Source: Desulfosediminicola ganghwensis
GTDB lineage: Bacteria; Desulfobacterota; Desulfobulbia; Desulfobulbales; Desulfocapsaceae
Reading direction: 5' to 3'
Assembly: GCF_005116675.2 (NCBI RefSeq)
Contig: NZ_CP050699.1
Span: forward strand, 2,627,001-2,691,000
DNA length: 64,000 bases
Below the pieces are notes generated by a model, which was not told the DNA's origin, searched no databases, and saw only the letters and a program-made list of their open reading frames with translations. Each line of letters starts with the position of its first letter. Position 1 is the stretch's first letter. The translations under genes and the position numbers were made by a program. Of the stretch, positions 56,066 through 64,000 are shown piece by piece.

Positions 56066-56917
56066 ACAATAACTGCCAGGTTTCCACCGAATCACCCTCT
56101 CTATATAGCTTTTACAGAAAAGGATCTTTGTACCCGTTGTGGAACCTGTGTTGGTGTATGTCCCAATGGTGCTTTGAGCCTCGATAAGGACAACTATCCT
56201 GAAATCGATCTCGACAATTGCGTACAATGTGGACTTTGTGCCAAGGTTTGTGCGGGCGGCAGTGTAAATTTTGCAGAACTGTCTGAGATAACCTTTGGCC
56301 ATAAAGAAGCAACTATAGATTTTGACAGCCATTTTCTGCAGTCGACTATTGGTTATGCGACCGATGAAAAACTCAGGACCGGTGGAGCCAGTGGCGGCGT
56401 AGTATCCGCCCTCTTGTGGAACATGCAGAAAGAGGGAACGATTGATGGTTGTATCGTTACCAGGATGAGTCGCGAAAATCCATGCCGCGGGGAATTATAT
56501 ATCGCGAAAGGTTACGATGAGATACGGCAGAGCCAGCAGTCAAAATATGTTGTAACCCCGGTTAATTCATTGTTGGCAAAATTACGCAATTTAACGGGTC
56601 GCTATGCTATTGTCGCCTTGCCCTGTCAGGTGCATGGCCTCCGGCTGCTTTAGCGTGAAGTTCCGGCCTTGTTTAAAAAAAATAATGTAATTATTGGGCT
56701 ACATTGCGCTACCACCCTGGAACCCAGTTGCGACAGAAAGGCTCCTCAAACTGTCTCTGCGGAAAAAATAAAGGAAAGGATAGATTCCTTGCTTATGAAG
56801 CTGGGGAAAAAGAAAGTAGTTCGTTTACCTTTATGGAAATTCCTGTCTTCTGATTTTAGGGTGCCCTTGATCCGTATCAGACAGTCTTTAAAACGGCGAC
56901 GCTTCAAGCTTTTGTAA
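56066..56917 (+). pseudogene. Remnant of an FrhB-type coenzyme F420 hydrogenase/dehydrogenase beta family gene
   Basis: The frame opens after a TGA at 56063 but has no usable start codon before the domain begins. It encodes two ferredoxin motifs, CTRCGTCVGVCP and CVQCGLCAKVC, then the FrhB N- and C-domain segments RTGGASGGVVSALLW and ALPCQVHGLRLL. A TAG (56651-56653) interrupts it; the frame continues in phase with REVPALF and GLHCATTLEPS. The last 60 codons no longer look like the family, suggesting a deletion or rearrangement. FrhB-type proteins move electrons between ferredoxin and flavin-bound partners and are frequently in polysaccharide or hydrogenase loci. Loss of both ends makes it a decayed gene. 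Confidence 0.75.
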
Positions 56918-57226
56918 GCCGGGTGTGAAGGGAAGCTGCCGGGTGCTATCGGGTATGAAGGATTGGTGACTTTTCTGATTCTGTTGATAGTGGTGCATAA
57001 GAGACGTACTTGTCTAATATTCGGTAATAGCATGGAAATGGATCAGTTTTCGCTACGCCAAATGCAGGGAGGCAGGGAGACTGGGATACGGTTGTAGTTT
57101 TTATGGCTCACGATTCTTTTTGAGCCCGGGTATATCACGCTCTCAAATCAGTTCGATCGCTTGTCATATCATTTTAAATACTGCTGGAGAGTTATTGTAA
57201 AACATCTCAAGAACCGGGGGGATTAA
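56918..57226. other. Intergenic region, nothing assigned
   Basis: A 309-base stretch between the FrhB-type remnant and the outer-membrane protein gene. I see no gene, hairpin with T-tract or RNA motif; it presumably contains the promoter of the barrel gene. Confidence 0.4.
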
Positions 57227-58222
57227 ATGATTAAAGAATGGTCAGAAAGACGTGTGCTGCTCGCAATCTACATGCTGGTGCCAGTAATCACTGTAATGGC
57301 CCTGGAGCGGGTGGTATTCGCGAATGATAATGATGAAAACAGTGCACCTGTTTTTTTGCCTGAAGTCAGCATTGGTTTGGGGTATCGAAACGACCAACTT
57401 TCTTTTACCATAGCTGGTTTTGAGGGCACTCCAAACGTTCTGTCAGAGCTGGAGTGGGATTCTGTGGAGAGCATGGTTCTGACCGGTGATGTGCGTTGGT
57501 GTACTGAAACCCAAATATATTTCCGTGCACATGCTTCAATTGGCACAATTTATTCCGGTGACAGTCGCGATTCGGATTACGAGGGCGATAACAGGACAAT
57601 GGAATATTCACGTTCCTATGCAGATACAGACGACGGTTCAGTTTTTGATGGGAGTTTCGGGTTGGGCTATAGCTTTGATGTAGCTCTTCAGGAACCAGGG
57701 ACGTATTGGCGCTTCATCCCGGTGATTGGCTACGCATTCCACACCCAGGAGTTTGAAATGACCAATGGCTATCAGGAGCTATACATTGATGAGGATGGAA
57801 TCAGTTGGCCCCCAGGACCGTTTGACGGGCTGGACAGCAGTTACGACAGTGACTGGAGCGGGCCCTGGATCGGAATAGAGCTGGAATGGAGACCAGCTGT
57901 AAAGCACAGTCTTATAGTCGGGTTTGAATATAGCTGGCTTGATTATGAGGCTGACGCGACCTGGAACCTGAGAGAAGATTTGATGCAGCCGACAAGCTTC
58001 GAGCATGATGCGGATGGCAGCGGTGTCAGTCTCAATGCTGAATATCGATATGACGTTACCATGAACTGGTATCTGGGACTTCAATTCTATTACTACAACA
58101 TGAGTACTGATTCGGGGACAAAAACAACCTATGCGGCCGATGGCACAATTTACAAAAGCAAATTCAACGGGGCGGATTGGGAGTCTTACTCTGCTTTAGT
58201 TAAGATGGGATACTATTTTTAG
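57227..58222 (+). CDS. Outer-membrane beta-barrel protein, omptin-like fold family
   Basis: A 331-residue protein with an N-terminal hydrophobic signal (about residues 9-32), alternating beta strands rich in Tyr, Trp and Asp, and a C-terminal Phe (MGYYF), the mark of an outer-membrane barrel. The opening VSIGLGYRNDQLSFTIAG and NVLSELEWDSV segments resemble omptin-type and Pom-type porins (PF17251-like). The omptin catalytic residues cannot be aligned by eye, so a protease role is not claimed. Its stop lies 83 bases before the tRNA terminator on the other strand. Confidence 0.65.
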   Translation: MIKEWSERRVLLAIYMLVPVITVMALERVVFANDNDENSAPVFLPEVSIGLGYRNDQLSFTIAGFEGTPNVLSELEWDSVESMVLTGDVRWCTETQIYFRAHASIGTIYSGDSRDSDYEGDNRTMEYSRSYADTDDGSVFDGSFGLGYSFDVALQEPGTYWRFIPVIGYAFHTQEFEMTNGYQELYIDEDGISWPPGPFDGLDSSYDSDWSGPWIGIELEWRPAVKHSLIVGFEYSWLDYEADATWNLREDLMQPTSFEHDADGSGVSLNAEYRYDVTMNWYLGLQFYYYNMSTDSGTKTTYAADGTIYKSKFNGADWESYSALVKMGYYF

Positions 58223-58304
58223 TTCCGGGTGAATAAGATTGTAGATTGCAGGGTAGAGAAACATCTATCGTTTCCGTTGCATCGGCTGCTGAATTTATTT
58301 TAAA

Positions 58305-58337
58305 CAAAAAAGGCTTACGAATAGATCGTAAGCCTTT
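58305..58337 (-). terminator. Rho-independent terminator of the tRNA gene
   Basis: On the minus strand AAAGGCTTACG pairs with CGTAAGCCTTT around a seven-base loop and is followed by a T-run. It lies nine bases after the tRNA. Confidence 0.85.
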
Positions 58338-58345
58338 GGCAATTC

Positions 58346-58420
<75 letters not shown>

Positions 58421-58434
58421 AAGAAAGTTGAAGA

Positions 58435-58463
58435 AGTATAAAGTTCTTGTTTGGGGTTGTCAA
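58435..58463 (-). promoter_or_regulatory. Sigma70-type promoter of the tRNA-Gly gene
   Basis: On the minus strand TTGACA (58463-58458) and TATACT (58440-58435) are separated by 17 bases, 15 bases before the mature tRNA. Near-perfect consensus. Confidence 0.8.
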
Positions 58464-58720
58464 CTAAGACGTTGTGGTAGTTTTTGTATGAAATTCGGCA
58501 GGGTCGGCAATTACCAGGTAAAGTGGATCAGAACGACGTATTTCGTTTGCTAATGCTGAGGCTGATCTTGTATTTGAACTGCAGGAAATATCAAAACCGG
58601 GTGAATCTTAGGTCTCTAAGCTAAGAACTGGTTTCTTCTGGAATAACAGGAAGGCTGCTCTGAAAGACGGGAAACAGTAAGTTACTTCGAGGTATATCAA
58701 ATCACTACAGTGTCAAAGGA

Positions 58721-58741
58721 GTTGGCTGTTCTGCAGCCAAC
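58721..58741 (-). terminator. Hairpin after the cold-shock gene
   Basis: GTTGGCTG (58721-58728) pairs with CAGCCAAC (58734-58741) around a five-base loop; on the minus strand it lies 13 bases after the cspA-type stop. T-tract is short. Confidence 0.6.
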
Positions 58742-58754
58742 CCCCTCTGGCAGT

Positions 58755-58958
58755 TTATTTGATCTTAACTACATTCTGGGCTGAAGGGCCTTTAGGGCCT
58801 TCAGTGACCTCAAAACTCACGCGCTCGCCTTCTGCGAGTGATTTGAAGCCGGTAGTCTGAATTGCGGAGTGATGAACAAAGACATCCTTTCCACCATCCT
58901 GCTCGATAAATCCAAATCCCTTGGCATCATTAAACCACTTAACTGTTCCTTCAACCAT
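58755..58958 (-). CDS. Cold-shock domain protein (CspA family)
   Basis: A 67-residue OB-fold nucleic-acid chaperone. The RNP1-like KGFGFIEQ and RNP2-like VFVHHSAI motifs are intact, and length fits single-domain Csp proteins. AGGAG precedes ATG 58958; a longer frame to 59006 has no ribosome site and includes leader sequence. The leader holds several stable hairpins, as is usual for cold-shock mRNAs. The RRM-type RNA-binding gene upstream on the same strand may be coregulated. Confidence 0.92.
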   Translation of the reverse strand: MVEGTVKWFNDAKGFGFIEQDGGKDVFVHHSAIQTTGFKSLAEGERVSFEVTEGPKGPSAQNVVKIK

Positions 58959-59057
58959 TGTGACAACTCCTGTGTTAGTGTGGGGCGAAACTGCCCCGTT
59001 TTCCAAACTCGATATTCTCTTTTCCAGGATATCGAGTCATAACCCGCTTCACGGGTT
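58959..59057 (-). promoter_or_regulatory. Structured 5' leader of the cold-shock gene
   Basis: Three hairpins lie between the cold-shock start and the upstream gene: GGGGC/GCCCC (58982-58997), ACTCGATAT (59007-59015) with ATATCGAGT (59029-59037), and AACCCG/CGGGTT (59041-59057). This fits temperature-responsive leader folding, but no covariation has been checked. Confidence 0.45.
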
Positions 59058-59115
59058 AATTCTGCACTGATATTTCTGCTATTTATTCAAAAAGCAGTAC
59101 CGTATGATAACGGCT

Positions 59116-59379
59116 TTATCTGCGTTTCTTTCCTTTTTTCTGAGGTTTGGCTTCACGGCAAACGAGTTGACGGTGCTTATACTCGTGTCTGTTGAGATCT
59201 TCCATGGCTTTATGTCCCTCGCTTCGAGACCCCATTTCAATAAAGGCAAAGCCTTTTGATCGTCCGCTGAAGTGGTCAGTCACAAGGTTTGCGTTGACGA
59301 CTTCTCCGTATTGGGTAAATAGAGCTAATACCTCGCTCTCGCTGATATCATAGGGCAGGTTGCCTATAAAGAGCTTCAC
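59116..59379 (-). CDS. RRM-type RNA-binding protein
   Basis: An 87-residue protein consisting of one RNA recognition motif. RNP2 is LFIGNL at the N-terminus and RNP1 is KGFAFIEM near residue 42, followed by a basic tail (KPQKKGKKRR). Such small RRM proteins occur in cyanobacteria and many Desulfobacterota, often near cold-shock genes. AGGAGATCC-type ribosome sequence precedes the ATG. It lies upstream of the cold-shock gene on the same strand with about 160 bases between. Confidence 0.9.
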   Translation of the reverse strand: MKLFIGNLPYDISESEVLALFTQYGEVVNANLVTDHFSGRSKGFAFIEMGSRSEGHKAMEDLNRHEYKHRQLVCREAKPQKKGKKRR

Positions 59380-59817
59380 TCAGGATCTCCTGTTTGCTGT
59401 GACCAGCGGCGAAATGTTGTCGGCAACAAAATGCGATAGGGCCGCAAGTAAGGTGTCGAGAACCACGAAGCGTGATCTTGATTTATAGAATGAGGGTGTC
59501 AGAATCCAGGCCATACCGGTAAGCTGATAGTCCCCATGAGAAAGCTATTGCTGCTGCCACTGGTGAAATTTTCAGGTGTCCATGAATGTGTCGGGCAGTA
59601 TCGGGTGGGAGGGATTAAACCCGCGATTTTCGGCCTGGAAGAAACACGATTTCGACGCTGTATAATTTCAGCAGAATACATTAAGAAATATAGATGTCTC
59701 CTTAGATATTGTCAACGGATAAGTCATGTTAGGTGTTTGGGGTTGCTGCATGAGTGCCACAGGTTGCAGGGAGTAATAACGCAAATGTTGTGAGTAGTTT
59801 CGCTGTCAACCAACCAT
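59380..59817. other. Intergenic region upstream of the thi promoter
   Basis: A 438-base stretch between the RRM gene and the thi promoter. Frames of 60-85 codons on both strands (for example from 59536) have no ribosome site or family resemblance. A GGGTTTAATCCC-like T-arm mimic near 59620 has no cloverleaf around it. Confidence 0.45.
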
Positions 59818-59846
59818 TTGACATTCCATTTATGATATTCTATAAA
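59818..59846 (+). promoter_or_regulatory. Sigma70-type promoter of the thi operon
   Basis: TTGACA (59818-59823) and TATAAA (59841-59846) with a 17-base spacer, upstream of the TPP riboswitch; the start of transcription would fall just before it. Confidence 0.8.
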
Positions 59847-59861
59847 TGTTCAATATAATTT

Positions 59862-59936
59862 GCAAGGGGTGGCTGATAAGCCTGAGATGATACCCTTTGA
59901 ACCTGATCTGGTTAACGCCAGCGTAGGGATGCACGG
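59862..59936 (+). ncRNA. TPP riboswitch (THI element)
   Basis: The consensus is unmistakable: AAGGGGTGGC, CTGAGATGATACCCTT, GAACCTGATCTGGTTAACGC and CAGCGTAGGGA in the correct order. It lies 180 bases upstream of thiM and should repress the operon when thiamine diphosphate is abundant. Confidence 0.96.
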
Positions 59937-60118
59937 ATGATTGTTGTATTCATATCAGATTCTTCATCGGTTTTCGGCTGAGCAATCCCGCTCAGACATC
60001 TCTTTTTCTGTTGCCTCCTGTTTTCATTTTACGTGCCTGTAAACACCAGATTGTCATGGGCGTTTGCTGTGCAGATATTGCCAGCTCCAACGGCAATAAT
60101 TTACCGAGGAGGGAACCA

Positions 60119-60931
60119 ATGTCCCGGACCAGCACTCCAGCTGAACGTGCAGCAGAAAACTTGCAGAAAGTTCGAGCTAATAATCCGCTTATTCATAATA
60201 TCACCAATTTTGTGGTGATGAATTCAACAGCCAATGTGCTTCTGGCGGCAGGGGCGTCGCCTGTCATGGCCCATGCCGAAAATGAGGTTGAGGAGATGGC
60301 CGGCTTTGCCGGAGCGTTAGTACTCAATATTGGCACCCTGACTGATGCCTGGGTCGATTCAATGGTGAAGGCCGGCAGGAAAGCGTCCGAATTGGGCACT
60401 CCAATAGTGCTTGATCCGGTTGGCTCGGGTGCAACTGCACTTCGTACTGCTGCCGCCAAACGAATTATTGCTGATACGCAGGTAACCGTGATCCGCGGTA
60501 ACGCTTCAGAGGTACTGTCATTGCGTGATGCAGATTCTAAAACACGAGGTGTCGATGCGCTTCATTCCGTGGAAGATGCGGCAGGCGTTGCAGGGATTCT
60601 TGCCGGGGAGCTTGGAGTTACCCTGGCAGTTACCGGACCGGTGGATCTTGTTACCGATGGCATGCGGGTGCTTCGCGTTGAAAACGGGCATAAGCTGATG
60701 CCTTATGTAACGGGCACCGGCTGTGCGGCAACAACCATAGTTGGTGCTTTCAATGCGGTAGACGATGATCCGGTCATGGCTACCGCCACAGCTTTGGCCT
60801 ATTTCGGTCTGGCTGGAGAAATGGCAGGTGAAATATCCAAAGGACCGGGAAGCTTCATGGTCAACCTTCTTGACAGTCTCTACACAATTACGCCGGAAGA
60901 TCTCCGCACAGGCTGTCGTATTTGTCCATGA
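60119..60931 (+). CDS. thiM: Hydroxyethylthiazole kinase ThiM
   Basis: A 270-residue ribokinase-fold enzyme that phosphorylates the thiazole alcohol for salvage. NPLIHNITNFVVMN and LDPVGSGA are hallmark segments; GTGCAAT near residue 206 holds the catalytic Cys/Gly region. GAGGGA precedes ATG 60119. It is first after the TPP riboswitch. Confidence 0.94.
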   Translation: MSRTSTPAERAAENLQKVRANNPLIHNITNFVVMNSTANVLLAAGASPVMAHAENEVEEMAGFAGALVLNIGTLTDAWVDSMVKAGRKASELGTPIVLDPVGSGATALRTAAAKRIIADTQVTVIRGNASEVLSLRDADSKTRGVDALHSVEDAAGVAGILAGELGVTLAVTGPVDLVTDGMRVLRVENGHKLMPYVTGTGCAATTIVGAFNAVDDDPVMATATALAYFGLAGEMAGEISKGPGSFMVNLLDSLYTITPEDLRTGCRICP

Positions 60932-60971
60932 ACAAATTCGAGTCTTGCAGCATTGGGAAAGGAAGCACTTT

Positions 60972-61610
60972 ATGAAGCTGAACTATTCAGTCTACCTGGT
61001 TACAGACCGGGAGATGGCCGGAGAGTGTAATCTGGCAGATATCGTGGTTGCTGCAGTCAGCGGTGGAGTAAGTTGCGTGCAGATAAGGGAGAAGAATCTG
61101 CCCACACGCCGATTTGTGGAGGAGGCAAGGGGGCTGGTCGAACATCTCAGGCCGCTTGGAATCCCGCTCATTGTCAACGACCGCGTGGATGTCGCACTTG
61201 CATGCGATGCAGACGGTGTGCATCTCGGCCAGAATGACATGCATATAAAGGATGCCCGTTCTTTGCTGGGAGGCCAGAAGATAATAGGTATATCGGCGGA
61301 ATCCCTGGCTGACGCCAGGCGGGCAGAGCTGGAAGGTGCTGATTATATCGGCATCAGCCCGGTCTTTGCCACAGCCACTAAAGCAGATATTGCCAAGCCT
61401 CTTGGTCTGGGAGGGGTTCGAATAATCCGTGACAACGTACAACTGCCTCTGGTGGGCATTGGTGGGATCTCTGCTGCCAATGCAGCCGATGTCATTCAGC
61501 ACGGCGCAGATGGTGTGGCGGTGGTTTCGGCGATCATTGCTGCTGAAAGTCCGGAGGCTTCGGCCCGTGAGCTATTACAGCAGGTGACTTCAGCAAAAAG
61601 GATCGTTTAA
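60972..61610 (+). CDS. thiE: Thiamine phosphate synthase ThiE
   Basis: A 212-residue TIM-barrel enzyme joining HMP-diphosphate with thiazole phosphate. The family pattern VQIREKNLPTR, VNDRVDVAL-ADGVHLGQ-type and ISPVFATATK are visible, followed by GIGGIS. AAAGGAAG precedes the ATG. It lies 40 bases after thiM, and its ATG was chosen over an upstream in-frame start that would overlap thiM. Confidence 0.94.
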   Translation: MKLNYSVYLVTDREMAGECNLADIVVAAVSGGVSCVQIREKNLPTRRFVEEARGLVEHLRPLGIPLIVNDRVDVALACDADGVHLGQNDMHIKDARSLLGGQKIIGISAESLADARRAELEGADYIGISPVFATATKADIAKPLGLGGVRIIRDNVQLPLVGIGGISAANAADVIQHGADGVAVVSAIIAAESPEASARELLQQVTSAKRIV

Positions 61611-61612
61611 GT

Positions 61613-62368
61613 ATGCAAGAGTTTCATTTGCAAAGTTGTACCACTCCGCCTGCTATTCATTTTGACTCGATTTCCCTGTCGTTTGATGGAGAGTTATTGT
61701 TCAGCGATTTCAGTGCCACAATTGGGGCCGGTAGTTGTACCTGCCTGCTCGGTCCTAGCGGTTGCGGCAAGTCGACATTGTTGAAAATTGTATCAGGTAA
61801 TCCAGACCTCAGTTACAGCGGGCGGGTTCACTTTAATGGCGTCGAAAATCCGGGGATCAGTTGGATGGCGCAGAGTGATTTGTTGCTCCCATGGCTGTCG
61901 GTGCAGGATAATGTGCTTCTTGGAGCCAGGTTGCGCTCTGAAATAACCCCGGAGTTGCATGAAATGGCGGGACACCTTCTGGATGAAGCGGGTCTTGCCG
62001 ATCAGGGTGAGAAACTACCCGCCGAACTGTCTGGTGGTATGCGACAACGTGTGGCGTTGCTCAGAACCCTGTTGGAAGACAGGCCGGTAATCTTGATGGA
62101 CGAGCCATTTTCGGCTCTTGATGCCCAGACCCGTTTGAAGCTACAGAATCTTGCTGCCAGACTCACCAGGGGGAAAACCGTATTGATGGTCACCCATGAT
62201 CCAATGGAGGCTATGCGTCTTGGTGACAAAGTGATGGTTTTGCGCGGACGGCCTGCAGGGCTTGTCGCCTCTATTGAAATGGATGGAGCAACACCGAGAA
62301 ATCCTGAGGACGGTCAGGTTCAGCAGGGGTATGTGAAGTTGTTGAAGTTGCTTATGGAGGAGATATGA
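61613..62368 (+). CDS. thiZ: Thiamine-precursor ABC transporter ATPase
   Basis: A 251-residue ATPase with Walker [10 protein letters not shown], signature LSGGMRQR and Walker B LMDEPFSALD. It is the nitrate/taurine/pyrimidine-type class that pairs with periplasmic riboswitch-controlled thiamine precursor carriers (ThiXYZ). It starts two bases after thiE and its stop overlaps the permease start (ATGA). The substrate is probably hydroxymethylpyrimidine or a related precursor, inferred from operon context. Confidence 0.88.
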   Translation: MQEFHLQSCTTPPAIHFDSISLSFDGELLFSDFSATIGAGSCTCLLGPSGCGKSTLLKIVSGNPDLSYSGRVHFNGVENPGISWMAQSDLLLPWLSVQDNVLLGARLRSEITPELHEMAGHLLDEAGLADQGEKLPAELSGGMRQRVALLRTLLEDRPVILMDEPFSALDAQTRLKLQNLAARLTRGKTVLMVTHDPMEAMRLGDKVMVLRGRPAGLVASIEMDGATPRNPEDGQVQQGYVKLLKLLMEEI

Positions 62369-63114
62369 GAATCCTGCGCCCGGTTATTCTTGCTGCAGGA
62401 CTTTTGCTCCTCTGGCAATTGGTGGTGGTGCTCAGCGGAGTGCCGAAGTTCATCCTGCCCGGGCCGATTCCTGTTGCCAGGGCGGTCGTAACGCACTGGT
62501 CAAGTCTGCAGGGCCATTTGCTCACAACTTTCAGCGAAATAGTGCTGGGGCTGATTATCGGAACCGTCCTTGGCAGCATATGTGCACTCACCATGTTTCT
62601 GCAGCCCCTGGTAAAACGCTGGCTTTTACCTGTACTCGTGGTGAGCCAGGCTATTCCGGTCTTTGCCCTGGCACCTCTTCTGGTGCTCTGGCTTGGTTAT
62701 GGTATGGCGTCTAAAGTCGCCATGGCTGTTCTGATTATTTTCTTTCCGGTCACATCGTCGTTGTATTATGGGATGCAGCGTACGAACCGGGAGCTTCTTG
62801 AATTGGCGCGTATTATGGGAGCCCGGCCGCTCGCTGTACTGCGCTGGATTGTGATTCCTTCAGCTTTACCGGCCTTTGGTTCAGGCTTAAGGGTTGCGAC
62901 CGCTGTTGCCCCGATAGGTGCGGTGGTTGGTGAGTGGGTCGGTTCAAGTTCAGGGCTGGGGTACTATATGTTGCATGCCAATGCCAGAATGCAGGTCGAT
63001 GTGATGTTTGCCGCACTGCTGATTCTCGCTTTGGTGTCACTCGGTCTCTATTTCATTGTGGACAAGTTTGTTGTGTATATTCTTTTTTGGGAGAAAACAG
63101 ATGGAAGTGTTTAA
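62365..63114 (+). CDS. thiX: Thiamine-precursor ABC transporter permease
   Basis: A 249-residue permease with six helices and the EAA-type loop ELARIMGARPLAVLRW near residue 140. It overlaps both the ATPase gene (four bases) and the binding-protein gene (14 bases), so the three are tightly coupled. Confidence 0.88.
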   Translation: MRILRPVILAAGLLLLWQLVVVLSGVPKFILPGPIPVARAVVTHWSSLQGHLLTTFSEIVLGLIIGTVLGSICALTMFLQPLVKRWLLPVLVVSQAIPVFALAPLLVLWLGYGMASKVAMAVLIIFFPVTSSLYYGMQRTNRELLELARIMGARPLAVLRWIVIPSALPAFGSGLRVATAVAPIGAVVGEWVGSSSGLGYYMLHANARMQVDVMFAALLILALVSLGLYFIVDKFVVYILFWEKTDGSV

Positions 63115-64000
63115 AAAAATACGTAATACCCTGGCGGCATTGACTGTTGCCGCAATCATTTTCCCGGCTCAGGCTATGGCCGCCGAGAAGGTGACGGTGC
63201 TGTTGGACTGGTTTGTTAACCCTGATCACGCCCCGCTCTATGTGGCACTTGAGAAGGGGTACTTTGCGGAAAAAGGTCTTGAAGTCGAGCTTATCGCGCC
63301 AGCGAACCCTAACGACCCTGCCAAGCTGGTTGCAGCCGGTAAAGCAGATATTGCCGTATCATACCAGCATCAACACCATATGCAGGTCGAACAGGGATTG
63401 CCGCTGGTCCGTATTGCAACTTTAGTGGCGACTCCGCTGAACTCACTGGTCGTCCTGGAGGATGGGCCGATCAAAACCATCGCGGATTTAAAGGGCAAGA
63501 CCATCGGCTATTCCGTTGGCGGGTTCGAAACCGTGCTGCTGAAAGTAATGCTGGAAAAAGAGGGATTGACGCTTGATGACGTAAAGCTGATCAACGTCAA
63601 TTTTTCCCTTTCTCCTTCCTTGTTCACCGGTCAGGCCGATGCGGTTATCGGTGCTTTTCGAAACTTTGAATTGAACCAGATGGATATTGAAAAGCGTCCT
63701 GGCAGACCATTTTTCGTTGAGGAGAACGGTATTCCGGCCTACGACGAGTTGATTCTTGTGGCGAATAAAAACAGTCTTGCCGAGCCAAAGTTGAGAAAAT
63801 TTGTCGATGCAGTGGAGATGGGGGTACAGTACCTGGTCAATCATCCTGATGAGAGCTGGCAGCTTTTCATCAAAGGGGACCGCAAAGATCTCAATGATGA
63901 ACTAAACCGCCGGGCCTGGGTAGATACTCTTCCTCGTTTTGCTCTCCGTCCCGGAGCACTTGATAGTAAGCGTTACCGGGTGTTTGGTGAATTTTTAAAG
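63101..64000 (+). CDS. thiY: Thiamine-precursor ABC transporter binding protein (truncated by window edge)
   Basis: The first 300 codons of a periplasmic binding protein of the NMT1/THI5-like group (PF09084). A signal peptide ends near QAMAA, followed by VTVLLDWFVNPDHAPLYVA, a strong hallmark of HMP/thiamine-precursor binding proteins. A GADAVIG-type segment (QADAVIGAFRN) follows. The stop codon lies beyond base 64000. It overlaps the permease gene and uses ATG 63101 after GGGAG. Confidence 0.9.
   Translation, partial: MEVFKKIRNTLAALTVAAIIFPAQAMAAEKVTVLLDWFVNPDHAPLYVALEKGYFAEKGLEVELIAPANPNDPAKLVAAGKADIAVSYQHQHHMQVEQGLPLVRIATLVATPLNSLVVLEDGPIKTIADLKGKTIGYSVGGFETVLLKVMLEKEGLTLDDVKLINVNFSLSPSLFTGQADAVIGAFRNFELNQMDIEKRPGRPFFVEENGIPAYDELILVANKNSLAEPKLRKFVDAVEMGVQYLVNHPDESWQLFIKGDRKDLNDELNRRAWVDTLPRFALRPGALDSKRYRVFGEFLK

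Noticed and set aside
39974-56917. Pyrrolysine insertion at the in-frame TAG codons
   Set aside because: TAG serves as an ordinary stop for the hybrid kinase (3192-3194), the YeiH-type gene and the YibE/F gene, the affected residues look like Trp or Gln, and neighbouring interruptions use TGA and TAA too.
59580-59660. tRNA-like sequence with a GGGTTTAATCCC T-arm mimic
   Set aside because: No acceptor, D or anticodon arms can be built around it.

Overview
The window looks like a chromosomal stretch of a Gram-negative, anaerobic, probably sulfate-reducing bacterium of the Desulfobacterota (a Desulfobulbales-type organism is my best guess). The clues are a selenocysteine formate dehydrogenase with its TAT-signal companion and cytochrome b subunit, a fused B12-dependent acyl-CoA mutase, many hybrid kinases, a Moco riboswitch, an omptin-like outer-membrane barrel and PstSCAB. 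The taxonomic call is inference. Base composition is mid-range by eye, and many intergenic stretches carry strong inverted repeats.

Layout. 1-3194: end of a periplasmic binding protein overlapping a hybrid sensor kinase. 3222-8706: small membrane protein, YeiH-type transporter with a divergent LysR regulator, alkaline phosphatase, YibE/F-type membrane protein. 8816-11310: Moco riboswitch, moaA, moeA. 11343-17626: small ORF, peptidase T, a repeat-rich patch, two ABC-F ATPases and a structured spacer. 17627-27412: a branched-chain 2-oxo-acid route on the minus strand (E1 alpha, E1 beta, E2, E3, Glu/Leu-type dehydrogenase, fused IcmF-like mutase) with a plus-strand hotdog thioesterase inserted. 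28187-33637: orphan hybrid kinase, EamA permease, short CstA, secreted protein. 34087-38680: pstSCAB followed by a protein with a degenerate Fic motif. 38842-43642: small accessory genes, a 357-codon reading frame broken only by nonsense codons, a DGC protein and a MocA-like nucleotidyltransferase. 43668-46279: molybdenum hydroxylase pair whose small subunit carries an amber codon. 47003-51693: formate dehydrogenase operon. 51772-58222: repeats, uncharacterised genes, a DUF808 protein, a glycosyltransferase-like protein, a decayed FrhB-type gene and an outer-membrane barrel. 58305-59379: tRNA-Gly(CCC), a cold-shock protein and an RRM protein. 59818-64000: promoter, TPP riboswitch, thiM, thiE and a thiamine-precursor ABC transporter running off the window.

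How it fits together. Molybdenum/tungsten cofactor use is a theme: moaA and moeA under a riboswitch supply a pterin cofactor that formate dehydrogenase and the xanthine-oxidase-family enzyme need, and the MocA-like protein beside the latter could make its cytidylated form. The dehydrogenase complex, amino-acid dehydrogenase and IcmF-like mutase could together turn valine into isobutyryl-CoA and then butyryl-CoA. Alkaline phosphatase and PstSCAB form a phosphate-scavenging set.

Most notable observations: (i) a UGA codon in the formate dehydrogenase iron-sulfur subunit replaces a cluster-ligand cysteine and is followed by a SECIS-like hairpin, suggesting a second selenoprotein in the same operon; (ii) a family of inverted-repeat-bounded elements placed next to gene 3' ends at several loci; (iii) several reading frames interrupted by stop codons without frameshifts; (iv) a degenerate Fic-motif protein downstream of pstB.
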